Counted from the first letter of the stretch, positions 1-10,854 are shown. The stretch is 64,000 nucleotides of DNA from Pyxicephalus adspersus (GCF_032062135.1 NC_092861.1:137494078-137558077); one strand, 5' to 3'. Translations and numbers: made by a program. The notes: a model not told the origin generated them from the sequence alone.

Positions 1-1526
1 TAGATGAAATATTAAATATTTCTTCTTTTATTTTATAGTATTGTGTTCATATTCCTATTCATATATTCACTTTGGACTGTTTTCAAGTATTAGTATTCGT
101 ATTGATATTCACATTGAACTATTTTACTGTTTCACGTGTTCCTTCAATACTATCACATTGTTGTTACATTCCTGAACAATTTATTTACTTTCTTAGGGAT
201 ATATAGGGAGATCTGTTCACCGCTACATTTATGTGAACTATTTTATTACAATTATAAAAAGTTATTTACACCACGATTTCCTATTTTATGCTTTGCAGCC
301 ACAAAATAAATGAACACATCTATAAGTCCTATTAAATGCTGAATTTATAATTATCTTAAAACCATAATAAAAAAATGACACCCCAAACTTTATCAGAATC
401 GCTTCAACCCTCCAGTCCTTTATCTAACATTGCACTGTATGTGATTTTTTTAAATAATACAAATAAAATAATTTAATTTTGCCTCTACAGGGACCTAATA
501 TTATAGCAGGATTAACAAAACCTCCAAGAATGTGTAAATTATTCTTTGGGAGTCAATGAAAAGGCCAAAACTCCCCATACAAGAGCTGCACGGCAATGGA
601 CAGGACTTGTTATATTACAATAGCATTACACAATTCTTAGTAAAATTATTAATGATGACATATTATTATATCTATTTAGAGGTGTGTGGGTGTATTAGAT
701 GTAGAGGTGAATTTGGATCTATAGGGAGGTATACTTTAGTCCATGGTGGCTATAAGTTGCCCTGCTTCTTGTTGGGGGTCCCAGGTATTATTAGGAGTTA
801 TATAGTGTGCAGTTCTGGGGCTGTCAATACCTTTTCTGTTGACAAAGCCCCCCTGTAGCTAACCTTGTTTACAATTTAAGCCTAGCTGCTGTAATTCCCT
901 AATTTGCCCTAACCAACATTGAAAGAGGTAAACAATTTGTGTCAGTGTCTTTCTGCTCAGTACAAATGAAGCCCAGCCTGCCAGTGACATAATGTAATGA
1001 ATTTCAGCAGACAATAGGTACACTGCACGTTTGTTTACACACTTGCTGTGTTAATTAAATGGAAATCAGGACGAGCCCAGAGAAGCTACTTAACAGAGGT
1101 TTTAGCCTTCCAGAATTGAGGTGCATCACCTAGACCTAATCAGGAGCCATGTACATGAGATGGGGATAATGGCAGGAATGGGGGCACACACATTGCTTTT
1201 CCTCTCTTTTTCCTACTTCTAACTCCCCCTGATCCATCTCTACATTGGAAGTATGGGGGGGGGGGCATCCAGGAAACCCTTACTATCAATAAAAAGTAAG
1301 TTATAGACTTCAGTCAAAATAATATTATTATTGGAGATATATAACACAACATATATGGGAATATTGTGGAAATGCTTTGATTCGGCTTACACAGCATTGA
1401 AAATGAAATCTCTCCATGTGTTCAGTCTCCATGTCACATTTCTAAATCTTTATGTGTTTGTGTGTGATCCAAAATATGAGGTCCGTATACAAACAATCAT
1501 AAATATTTATTTTAAAGGATATTCAT

Positions 1527-1867
1527 AATATTATATATCCTATTCATATTTCATATCCGATATAAAAGGTATTAAATGTATATATATTATCTTAAATAGC
1601 ACATTTACTGAATGAAAGATCCTTTAAATACTTTAATTTAAAAAAAAATGGGTAATCAAGTGACGTTAAACATGACAATATATATACATGGCAATATAAA
1701 TATATATATATATATATATGTTTATATATATATAAAATATATAAAAGTATCTTAAAATGATCTTTCATTCTGTAAATGTGCTATTTAATATAAAAATATA
1801 TATACACAGATACATTTATTACTTTAATATAGGATATGAAACATGAATAGGATATATAACATTATAT
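1527..1867. repeat. Long inverted repeat 1 in six3 intron
   Basis: The left arm, about 1527-1632, reads as the imperfect reverse complement of the right arm, about 1745-1867. The matched landmarks are a block around TATATCCTATTCAT, a block around AATAGCACATTTAC and a block around GAATGAAAGATC. The loop (1633-1744) is AT-rich. This could be a foldback element or a decayed MITE pair; transcribed in the six3 pre-mRNA it would form a long hairpin. Confidence 0.8.
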
Positions 1868-1869
1868 TA

Positions 1870-2081
1870 TGTCATTGGTAAGATTCTCATTAGCTTTTAA
1901 TATATATATGAATAACATTTAGAGAACAACAATGAGAGACAGAGAGAAATAAAGAGAGATGTATCTCTCTATACATATACATACACATACGTATAAATAT
2001 TTATATTTCTCTTTCTCTCTCTCTCTTTAATCATAAATGTTATTGATATATATTAAAAGCCAATGAGAATCTTACCAATGA
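1870..2081. repeat. Long inverted repeat 2 in six3 intron
   Basis: The left arm at about 1870-1922 contains TCATTGGTAAGATTCTCATT and the right arm at about 2033-2081 contains its near-exact complement. The two arms differ at only a few positions over roughly 49 nt. Purine-rich GAGAGA DNA beside the left arm and CTCTCT DNA beside the right arm can extend the pairing inward. Confidence 0.85.
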
Positions 2082-2084
2082 CGT

Positions 2085-2160
2085 AATACATATAAATATA
2101 TATATATATAATTATATATATATATATATATACATACATATTTATATACATATTTAACTA
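2085..2160. repeat. (TA)n microsatellite
   Basis: Nearly uninterrupted alternating A/T with short TACATACATA interruptions, between the second and third intronic inverted repeats. Confidence 0.9.
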
Positions 2161-2210
2161 CTGATAAGAAACCACTCCTTCTATCTATATTATTTTTTAT
2201 TTATTTTTAG

Positions 2211-2413
2211 TTTTATATACTTCCTATGTATAATATATATCATTCTCCCTTTCTCTGTCAATATATTGTTTAGTGCCAGAAGTTTAGAAGTTATATATGT
2301 ATTTAAATATATACATAGAAGGAAAGAGAGAGAACGAGAAAACACACACACATATATAAATATATATAATTCTCTCTCTCACTATAAACTATTTAACTTC
2401 TGTTGCTAAACAA
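2211..2413. repeat. Inverted repeat 3 in six3 intron (imperfect)
   Basis: A TTTAGTGCCAGAAG block near 2269-2284 is partly complementary to TTCTGTTGCTAAAC near 2398-2411. A CTTCCTATGTAT block near 2220 is complementary to ATACATAGAAGG near 2311. The arms are more diverged than in the two neighbouring inverted repeats. Confidence 0.6.
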
Positions 2414-2549
2414 TTTGTTCTTTCCATATACTTTTCCATTTATATATTTTAATATACTTGCTATGCATCTTGTATATATTTGTCTGAATGAGTTGAATAT
2501 ATCATTAGGAGATGTTGCATTATTATTAGAATTTGTGTTACTATTATTA

Positions 2550-3025
2550 TTTATTATGTAGATTGTATTTTTATTGTGTTTTCATAGATTGTATGATTGC
2601 ATTGCTTTATGTATTATCATAGATAGTATTGTTATAGATTATTTTATTATAGATTGTACGATTGCATTGCTCTATGTATTATGATAGATTGTAATATTAT
2701 AGATTGTATTGTTATAGATTGTATTCTCGTAGATTGTAATATTATAGATTGTATTATTATAGATTGTATTCTCATATGTTGTACGATTGCATTGCTCCAT
2801 GTAATATTATAGATTGTATTATTATGGGTTGTATTCTCATAGGTTGTATTATTATAGATTGTATTAATATAGATTGTATTATGATAGATTGTATTCTCAT
2901 AATTTTTTTTTTTTATATATTGTATGATTGCATTGCTCTATGTATTATTATAGATTGTATTATAGATTGTATTATGATAGATTGTATTCTCATAGATTGT
3001 ACGATTGCATTGCTCCATGTATTAC
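2550..3025. repeat. AT-rich minisatellite with higher-order structure next to six3 exon 1
   Basis: The basic unit is about 15-17 bp, of the form ATAGATTGTATTNTN, repeated more than 20 times. A second motif, GATTGCATTGCTCYATGTA, recurs about five times (near 2594, 2660, 2785, 2928 and 3003), giving a higher-order pattern of roughly 60-140 bp. The array stops about 60 bp inside the intron from the splice donor. The open frame through it is an artefact of the repeat. Confidence 0.85.
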
Positions 3026-3086
3026 CTGGATGACATGATCACCTTATTGTGAATGTATAGAATGGGCACAGGTGCCTGGCACTGAC

Positions 3087-3772
3087 CTGTTCTTGGCAGC
3101 GGCCGCTCTGTCTCTTTGCCTTCGGTTCTTGAACCAGTTGCCCACTTGTGTTGGGGTGAGTCCAGTGGCCTGGGCCAGTTCCCTTTTCTTGCTGGGGTTG
3201 GGGTAAGGGTCCTGTAGGTACCACTCCCTCAGCAGGCTGCGAGTCCTCTCCTTGAAGCAATGGGTTTTCTGTTCTCCATCCCAGATGGTTCTGGGCAGAG
3301 GGAACTTCTTCCTCACCCGGTACTTATCTACCGGTCCCAGCGGGCGGCCCCGGAGCTTCTCGGCCTCCTGGTAGTGGGCTTCCAGCCACATGGCCTGCAG
3401 TTTCCCGTGGGACTCCTTGGTGAACTTGTGGTTCTCCAGGATGTGGTAGAGATCCCTGAAGTTCCCGGTGTGGAAAGCCACGACGGCCCGGGCTCTCAGG
3501 ATGGACTCATGCTTGTTGATGGCCTCGCACGCCCCCGGGGCCACAGGCAGCGACCACAGGAAGCGCCCCAGCCGCTCGATGTCCCCGGTCTCCTCCAGCG
3601 TCTCGCACACGCTGGCCACTTGCTCCGGGGAGAAGTTGAGGGAGGGCAGCTGGAACATTGACAGCTCTTCCGGGGCTCGGGAGCCGCCGCTGGCCAGGAG
3701 CACGGAGCGCTCGCTGAAGTTTGGCAGGAAGAAGTGGGTGGGATAGAGCTCTAGAGGAGATCGGAACACCAT
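3087..3772 (-). CDS. six3: six3 homeobox transcription factor, exon 1 (N-terminus, SIX domain, homeodomain); 3' part missing
   Basis: SIX3 is a nuclear DNA-binding factor of anterior neural plate, forebrain, eye and pituitary development; it mostly represses, through Groucho/TLE partners (family knowledge). The exon encodes 228 full codons plus two bases of the next. The protein begins [10 protein letters not shown]; the SIX domain covers about residues 40-156 and the homeodomain about 157-217, with recognition helix NWFKNRRQR at 212-220. The N-terminus MVFRSP and the residues before the SIX domain point to SIX3 rather than SIX6, which starts at the MFQLP methionine. The glycine-rich stretch of mammalian SIX3 is absent; only a short SGGS-like link remains. 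The exon ends ...AAKN plus AG, followed by donor GTCAGT at 3086-3081, the usual SIX3 exon 1/2 junction phase. The frame stays open 19 codons upstream to a methionine at 3829, but the start at 3772 matches the conserved N-terminus; its context has G at +4 and T at -3. Exon 2 is not found in 1-3086 and should lie left of the window. Confidence 0.96.
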
Positions 3773-4060
3773 GGAATGACCGCGGAGAGAATCACAGAGA
3801 GAAAAAAAAAGAAAAAAACATTCAATCATTCAACAGCAATCTCCTAATGACACCGGCCTCATAATATCTCCCCTACATCCGCACTGAGTGCAGCATTGAA
3901 ACATTGTTTCGCTTTTCTATTGGTCTACCAGGTGTCGTTGTGCGGTCACCATAGCGACGCTGCCAATCACTGTCAAGCGTGCCAATCATCGCCTACTACG
4001 TCGTAGAAGCTCCGCCCCCAAGGGGAAAAGGAGGAGGACGGGGCGGAGCGGGAGGGGGAG
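3773..4060 (-). promoter_or_regulatory. six3: six3 5' UTR and proximal promoter (CpG-rich)
   Basis: Reading leftward toward the start codon, the block holds a GC box at 4040-4046, a second GC-box sequence at 4011-4020 (CCGCCCCC on the plus strand), CCAAT elements at 3963-3967 and 3982-3986 on the plus strand, and an ATTGG (CCAAT on the minus strand) at 3919-3923. A near-palindrome CTACTACGTCGTAG lies at about 3993-4006. CpG density is far above the surrounding AT-rich DNA. No convincing TATA box is seen. CCAAT and GC boxes in both orientations would allow divergent transcription, as for the SIX3 antisense lncRNA of mammals (inference). The exact start site cannot be read from sequence. Confidence 0.7.
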
Positions 4061-4198
4061 ATGTTTGCTGCTGCTTGCTGGAGGTTTATCTAATCTGCTA
4101 CTCCCCTTCCCCTAAATAAGGGATCAAATAATGTGATTGCTGAATGGGATGAGCAATTAGTGGGTGGAATATTATTGTGATCTTAACGAGGCTAAAGG

Positions 4199-4308
4199 AG
4201 ATATGGGGGGGAAGGGGAGCAGGAAAGAGAGAAGAAGAAGAAGTGTGGGGGAAGGGGAGCAGGAAAGAGAGAAGAAGAAGAAGAAGAAGGGGGGGGGGGG
4301 GGGGGGGA
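4199..4308. repeat. Purine-rich duplicated segment ending in a poly-G run
   Basis: A segment starting GGGGAAGGGGAGCAGG is present twice in direct orientation, each copy followed by (GAA)n. It ends in about 18 consecutive G residues (4291-4308). It lies just upstream of the six3 promoter and has quadruplex-forming potential (inference). Confidence 0.85.
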
Positions 4309-5207
4309 GTTAAATGGGCCAGGCTGGGATACACTAAAGGGCTCCTAACTGAGACAATTTACACATGATTTGCACGTAGCTTCACTTCATTCTGCCCATC
4401 TGAACACTAATAGTGCTGGGGAAGAAAAAGAGAGATGAGATCATTAGAGGCATCCTCATCCTGGTGACCCTATCAGCAGCTCAGGCACCAGATTGTGGGC
4501 AGCCTGGCACTGCCACCCTTCAGCCTGCTATGGACAAGGCTGCCAACAGGAGGGGGGCATAGACTCTCTGCTTCCACAAAATGCTCAGATAAATAAAACT
4601 TTCTGCAACTTCTTCATTAACTTTTTTTCGGAAAACTTTTTGTCCCCTCTTGGAATTGTGTTTTATAATATAATATGATAATGACAGCTGCACTGAGTTA
4701 CTTATCACTTAAATATGCTGCTGTATAAAATGATCTTCTATTTAGAGAGCTGTGATGCCATGGAAGGTAGTGATATGTTGTATTATTTCTTAGTATATAT
4801 TCTTAAAACAATGTTGCTGAAGACCAAATACTAAGTCATAATTAAAAAAAAAAGTAATTGTATTATTGTGTCACAAATAGGTTCTATTGGCAGTATCTGG
4901 TATCGCATTGAGAGAGAATGATGACTGCAAAGTAATAGGAATCAATGTTACATATACATATATGATCAATGGTACATATAATACACACATATTTCATGAA
5001 CAATATAGACCTATATACTAATTAATCTGTTGGAATATTATTATGCTGCAGCTTGGTATCACAAGTCTGAGCTGTTTTATTAAATTGGTACATTGGAGAG
5101 AATGGAAGGGCTGCCTGGTGGAAAGTTTTGATGTGATTGTATAACTTAGGTTACATTCATTTCTATAATCAAATAGCTGCATAGAAATAATACAAAGTAT
5201 ATATAAA

Positions 5208-5253
<46 letters not shown>

Positions 5254-5515
5254 TGCTGGGGAGGGAATTCTATTAAGTGTACAGTTAGCTCTGTGATATG
5301 TATATATAATAATATAATAATATGAGTAATATATATATATATATATATATATAGTGATGTATGAATGTATTTGCCTAATGCTAATAGATATAAAGTCTAT
5401 TAGCTGATATGCATATTATGCATATACATATATAACTTTATCATACCTGCTTGTAATGTATAAGAGAATGACCTCCAGTCTGTACATATATATATATATA
5501 TATATATGTATATTT
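5208..5515. repeat. Cluster of (TA)n microsatellites
   Basis: Three TA runs (about 5212-5252, 5327-5354 and 5486-5508) are separated by short AT-rich spacers. The flanks from 4320 to 6440 otherwise contain no gene or repeat I can support. Confidence 0.9.
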
Positions 5516-6446
5516 ATTACACATATTATTAGATATACATATCACATAGCTACCTGTACTCTGAATAGAATTTCCTCCCCAGCAGTTTTTGCTCTGAGGT
5601 TTTGCATGATCTGATCTTGCCCCTACATGTCAGTGGGGTGCAGCAATACAGGACCCTCTATACCTATAGGACCCCCCAGCTCCCCCAACTTTCTCTTATT
5701 AGGTGAGAAGATTTAATCAGCATCTCTCTCTTCTTTGTTGAGTTTGTGTAGCTATGGCAGTGTGATTTACAGAGATTTGTACGGGTCAGGGAAGTCTTTC
5801 CAGCCTTACTGTGTATATTTAGACAGGACTTTGCTTGGTGTTAAAAAGTGTATATTTTGAATGGGTTCACACACAGTAGCAAACAATAGCCACATTGTAA
5901 AGGCATGTACAACGCGTATTGAAACGCAGCACCCAGACTTCTGCTAATCTGCCCTCAGTAAAGCTGAAATAATTATCCTAAGCCGCCTTTCTACAAGAAA
6001 AAAAAAAATCATTCAGGAATTCAAACTTTTTTTTTTTTAAAGATCTATTCTGCATTCCGATGGAGATCTAGGGGCAAAGCATAGAAGCCCCAACTACTTC
6101 CAACCTGAAAAGAAAACAGATATAACAATTAAATCAGGAGACATAGCGTGACATGCAACTTCAGCAGAAGAAAAGGGGACAGCAATGGAGGCTGAGACTG
6201 CTCCCCTCCATGGCTGAAGCAGCTCAGGGTATCACATGCACAGGGGCCACACATAGGTTACAGCCAGGGAGAGCCAATAGGATTGCTTCAAACCTGAAGA
6301 CTTATTAGTAGTACAGCTAATGAGCCATGAGTAATTAAGGGCTTAACATATCACCAAGTTAACTGTAAGATCGAGTTACACACATACACACACAGTGACA
6401 TAATAATATCAAGGTAAAATATACATTCTTCATACATCTTCATTGG

Positions 6447-6513
6447 TGATGTCATTTCTTGGTTTATGAGTAGTGACGTCACTAATAGCCTAAATTTTGA
6501 AATAGTGATGTCA
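6447..6513. promoter_or_regulatory. Cluster of three CRE-type octamers
   Basis: TGATGTCA at 6447-6454, the full palindromic CRE TGACGTCA at 6474-6481 and TGATGTCA at 6506-6513. CREB/ATF proteins bind TGACGTCA. The two flanking sites differ only by the C-to-T change expected from CpG deamination. Function is inferred from the motifs alone. Confidence 0.4.
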
Positions 6514-6654
6514 GTGTAAATACATAACAGATCAGATGAGAGGTGATATGAAACCTGCAGCACTCCTGAAAAATAACACATAATGTAAGTTTTACTTGTA
6601 AAGCATTGATATATGGATTAATTATTGAGAGTTCCAATGGCTTTCCTGGAAGCA

Positions 6655-6995
6655 AAATATATATATATATATATAAATACACACACAATATATGGGACCT
6701 CATACATGCATTTGATCCCAGTGGACAATCATAGACACCAGTACTCAGTCATGAACTAATGTCTGTGTGTATATACACAGTAATTATGGCAATGACTGGA
6801 GGAGAGGGTTATTGCTCTTTATCTTACTGCATCATTGCCATAATATACCTTGAACCATTAGAAATTAAATGAATTAACCTGAATAATTAGCCAGGGAGTA
6901 GAGAATACACGAATCTTGCATTCAGGCTCCAGCTATTGTCATCCCCTATATATATAAATATATATGATAAATATAAATATATGATATATATATCA
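6655..6995. repeat. Short (TA)n tracts with unique DNA between
   Basis: TA runs lie at about 6656-6676 and 6948-6995. The intervening DNA is unique and contains no supported gene. Confidence 0.8.
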
Positions 6996-7019
6996 TGCAT
7001 GTTGTGCAGCAGACTGCAG

Positions 7020-7860
7020 GCAGGGACTGGGCTCGCCCTGCCTGTTACAGACACATTCTTATGTCCTTAAATGCACAAGCAGATAATTGTTGGCGCTCCA
7101 TCTTTGTGTAAAGGGGGGCAAATGCCTTTTAATGACTGCAGCTGCTGGCTGAAAAAACTATCAATGGAATTGGCTTATTGCGAAGCCCCCCTAGAAAAAA
7201 AAATCTTCTCATTGCCTGAAATGTAGAGTTGGAAGATGGTGATGTATTGAGATGGAAGCATTAATGGTCTGAGCTGGGCAGCCATCAGCAGGGAGACAAG
7301 AGCTCACAGCACAAGAACACAGCACTCTAGTCCAGGCTGCAAATCCTTTCCGGATCCTGTAAGTTCCCTCTACAGCCCCTTTTCACTGAGCTCAATCGCT
7401 TCCCTGTGATTCTAAGCCTTGTTCCAGCACTGCTGCTGACCTTTTGGGGGTTTTGCTATTGTAGATGGGGGGTCAGAGGAAAAAAAATATTTAAATAGGG
7501 GTGGAGGGATTAGGCATTTTAATAGTTAAATGAAATGGACCCATCTTGTAGAGAGCAGAGACAGGGAGAGGGGGGATTAGTGTGCAGTCAGGCTGCAGGT
7601 GCTGTGCACTGTTTCCCAAGATCAAGTCTGCCTTTGTGCTGCTGGGTGCATGCTGTCTGTGTGCCTCTCTGTGTCTCTCTGCAGGGCTGGGGGAATCCTG
7701 TGTATTGCACACTCTGAACTGGCCTCTGTCATTCACTCACTGCTGCTGCTCACCGGGGGCCTGACAGTATACTATGGGGAGGATGGAGAATCTCTTGTGC
7801 TGCTGAGGAGCAATCACAGAGGTTAGAATGCTGCACTCCATATTCCATTGATGAGTCTGG
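7020..7860. other. Moderately GC-rich unique block; possible divergent lncRNA exon region
   Basis: This block has higher GC and more unique sequence than its neighbours. A good plus-strand splice donor, CCTGTAAGTTC, lies at about 7357-7367. Mammals have a lncRNA divergent to SIX3, and this is the side and strand where one would run. No transcript structure can be proven; the short open frames here show no family resemblance. Confidence 0.25.
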
Positions 7861-8199
7861 TGTAGAAGGGGAGTTTGACATCACTTTCTATTCATCCACA
7901 GCTTCATCACTTACCTCCTAGTGTCAGATAAGTTGCTAAAATTCCTCTTTGCACTTGTGTGATGATAATAATATATACAGTGTTATTACAAGTCTGTATG
8001 GGTGTGTATAGGGAGATGTCATTCATACACATTGATGCGCAACATTGCTGTATTTATAGGTTTACATACCACGAATGTTTTGTGTGTCTTATTTACATAA
8101 AGTAGTTATAAGTATGAATTCTATGATCTAAAAAAGTGTTATCTGTGTGAATCCAAAAATGTGGAATTATTTTATTCTATGTATGTAGGTAAAGGTCCA

Positions 8200-8594
8200 C
8201 TGTACATCATTCAGGTTGTGTGTTCACATTTCTACATGTGGAATTGTTCATATTTCTACATGTGTGTGCTTTGTGTGTTTGTATAGTATAGATAGACACA
8301 CATGTGGAATTAAATATACTCACATAGGGATTCAGGGATTCAATCTTTGTACATATATTTATATGGAGAGCGAGAGGGAGAGAAAGAGAGTGAGGGGTAC
8401 AAAGACTGAATATAATTATATACATTTATAAATATATATATATATACCTTTATATATATATATAAGTTTGCAGTGAACATAGAAAAAGTTGCACATACAT
8501 ATATATGACACATGTATGTGTGTGGTTAAAATATGTTACATATGTGTGTGATTATTAATGAATTATGTGTGCGTGTAGATATGTGTTTTATATC

Positions 8595-8640
<46 letters not shown>

Positions 8641-8745
8641 CATGTGGGGAGTTAATATTATGTTACTGTGGGGTTATTAATATGTGTGTAGATATAAAAA
8701 TGTTACATGTGTGTGTCTGTATGTATGTACTTGTGTGTAGAATTA
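8200..8745. repeat. TG/TA-rich microsatellite zone
   Basis: TA runs (about 8430-8463 and 8598-8637) are mixed with imperfect TGTGTG/ACATGTG motifs. A short direct repeat around ATTTCTACATGTGG occurs near 8228 and 8252. Confidence 0.8.
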
Positions 8746-8870
8746 AATTCACAGAGACAGTGTAATTCGTACATCAAGGTTATTGAAACCTATGAACGAA
8801 TTAACCCCTTGCTTACACTACACAGTAAAGTGTTATAAAGTGTCCCAGCACATCCAGATGCCCCCCAAAT

Positions 8871-8940
8871 GACACAGCGCAGCGCTATCTAGCTGTGCAC
8901 ACTGCGCCCCGGTGTCTGGAGCGCACAGGACGCTGCAGAG
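8871..8940. promoter_or_regulatory. Isolated CpG-dense patch
   Basis: About six CpG dinucleotides sit within roughly 65 bp, including CAGCGCAGCGCT, in a genome region otherwise almost without CpG. A poly-G run follows at about 8952-8970. It may be an unmethylated regulatory element or a small promoter; no gene is attached to it. Confidence 0.35.
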
Positions 8941-9049
8941 ACTCATTAAACTGGGGGGGGGGGGGGGGGTAATGCACTATTTATGCAGACATAGACAAAA
9001 GCTGGGATGTGGATGAAGGAAGAAGGAAAAAAAAAAGAAAGCATCATTC

Positions 9050-9640
9050 TGATAAATGACATGTCATTAAGACATCATGCTGATTTTAATAATTCTGTCA
9101 CAAACTCCAAAAATGCCCCATCATATTGCACATTTTCGTCCATTAATCCATTGAAAACACAATTATGTTGAAAGTAAAAGAAACCTTTAACCCCTTTGCT
9201 CCTGACAAGCTCTCTTAATGCCAAGCCCTCCCTTGGCTGGCAAAGGGTTAATCTTAGCAAACTTTGGGCAAGACGGGGAAAGTTTGTTATTTTATTTCCT
9301 CCACTGTTTATTAAAAAATCTTATAAAGGAAACAAATTTGAAAATGTGTTAAAGTTGTTTATTTTTTTTTTTTCAAAAAGAAAATGGGTAGTGAGGGATG
9401 AAATTTGAATTTTCTATCCATGGCCAGCGCTGCTGACCCTCATTAAGTGGACATCCTGCTAGGGCCCCGGTATTATGGAGGGGCTGTCCAATCCCAACAT
9501 CTGCACGCCTTGTTAGAGATTGTTAATGAGGCTTTCCCCTCACACAGAATGAAAGGCCCTCTCCATGTAGATTTACCTTATGTCAACTCTTTACTTCTAA
9601 TGAATTGCATCACAATCCCTTCATGAATGGGACCAACTCT
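9050..9640. promoter_or_regulatory. Candidate conserved non-coding element (upstream of six3)
   Basis: A unique block without microsatellite or transposon signs. It opens with a 14-bp perfect palindrome AATGACATGTCATT at 9055-9068, which contains TGACA cores of the MEIS/TGIF (TALE) type. Several homeodomain cores follow (CTCATTAAG, GTTAATGAGG, TCTAATGAATTGC) with two TTAATC/TTAATG sites. Six3 enhancers in other vertebrates lie upstream at comparable distance (established for the locus in general). Conservation of this block is inferred, not measured. Confidence 0.45.
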
Positions 9641-10179
9641 TGCAGGGAAAAACTAGCAAAAAAAAGTTTGTTACTAACATTGTGCAGATTTCTCAAAAAA
9701 CAAAGATGCTGACATGTTGACATGTTGTATCAGGTACTTATTCATGTTTTAAAATTATTCAATCACATTGTAAATTCTAGATATGGTTCTAAGTATTTTT
9801 TGTGTCTTTTTTTAATTTTTTTTCTTTCCTAGACCACCTCCAGTAGAACATTTGTAGGGATTGCAAAGGAAAAAAAATCAACTATTTTAAAATTAAAGAC
9901 CACATCCTGTGTAAGTGCCAGTGTTTGTTACAGGACAATTTCTATTTAAATATTGCCAATATTATTTTATTCATATGATTTGTTATAATTTATTTCAAAC
10001 AATTATGATTTTGAGGATAGAATGTAAAGAATATATTTAAAATGCATTTATTTATATTTAAAAAATAAACTTTTTTTTTTTTTTTTTGTGTAACAACTTT
10101 TGAAAAGCACATAGTGATCTCCTGTAGCTGCTCTACTCTATAGGAAGGATACTGTATCACAAGCCCTAGCTTATATATT

Positions 10180-10560
10180 TAAGCTCAGGTGCAACTGTAT
10201 ATTCCTGGGACTGTAATTTGCAGCTTGTGTGCTGCCTCCTCCCCTTGGGTTGTACTTTAAAATCAATTAGTATTTTCAAGTCTTCAAGTGAATTATTCAA
10301 AACAAATGTTTGAAAGACCCCAAGGGAGAATTTGGCCATGACAAGGGGTTTGATTAGCTGTATTTTATGCTCCCTCCCCTTAAAAAAAAGCAGACCCGAG
10401 AGAGATATCTAGAAATCAGTTCATGTCTAATTAAATGCCTGTATTCATTAGCTTCTTGGGGAAAGCATTGCTCTTTACTGTATCGTGTCAGCTGTGTATA
10501 CAGTGCATCCGACCCGTGTGAAATGTGCACTATACTCAGCACTCACACAGGTAAACACAG
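10180..10560. promoter_or_regulatory. Candidate conserved non-coding element
   Basis: Unique sequence with homeodomain-like sites TCAATTAGT, TCTAATTAAAT and ATTCATTAGC, and no repeat structure. Overlapping short open frames on both strands are not coding-like. Regulatory function is inference. Confidence 0.4.
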
Positions 10561-10854
10561 GTGATTTCATTTCAAAAAATAAATCTCATTCAGCTGCCAA
10601 TAATATGAATATATAAAAAGGATGGAGGGCAATCTAGGGAAGCTTTCAGGGGTTTCTAGATCGCAATTTGCAAGTACAATGTTCCTATGAATGTTTACTA
10701 AATAGGGGGGGGGTTGTAACAAGCCTGACAGTTTTAAAAAGCAAAATGCCAGACGTTTCAAAATACAGAAGTGAACTGTAACAGACATAATCATTTTATT
10801 ATATAAAGACAAAACCAATAAAGTGTTTTGCGCAATATATATTTATATATGTAT

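Larger units (their letters stand above)
1..3086 (-). other. six3: six3 intron 1, 5' portion (intron runs off the left edge)
   Basis: The donor is GTCAGT reading leftward from 3086. No sequence encoding the conserved SIX3 C-terminus (ending in a serine/aspartate-rich ECDV-like tail) is present on the minus strand here. Left of about 1500 the DNA is AT-rich and mostly unique, with a poly-G run near 1255-1265. From about 1500 to 3020 it is inverted repeats, AT microsatellites and a minisatellite, described separately. Intron length in this species is therefore above 3 kb. Confidence 0.85.

Noticed and set aside
2749..3033. 94-codon plus-strand frame rich in IIDCI repeats
   Set aside because: It is a translation of the intronic minisatellite; no start context and no domain.
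1..3086. Search for six3 exon 2 on the minus strand
   Set aside because: No sequence coding for the conserved C-terminal serine-rich tail was found; it must lie left of the window.
3260..3661. 133-codon plus-strand frame antisense to six3
   Set aside because: Shadow of the GC-rich six3 exon; its composition follows the codons of the real gene.
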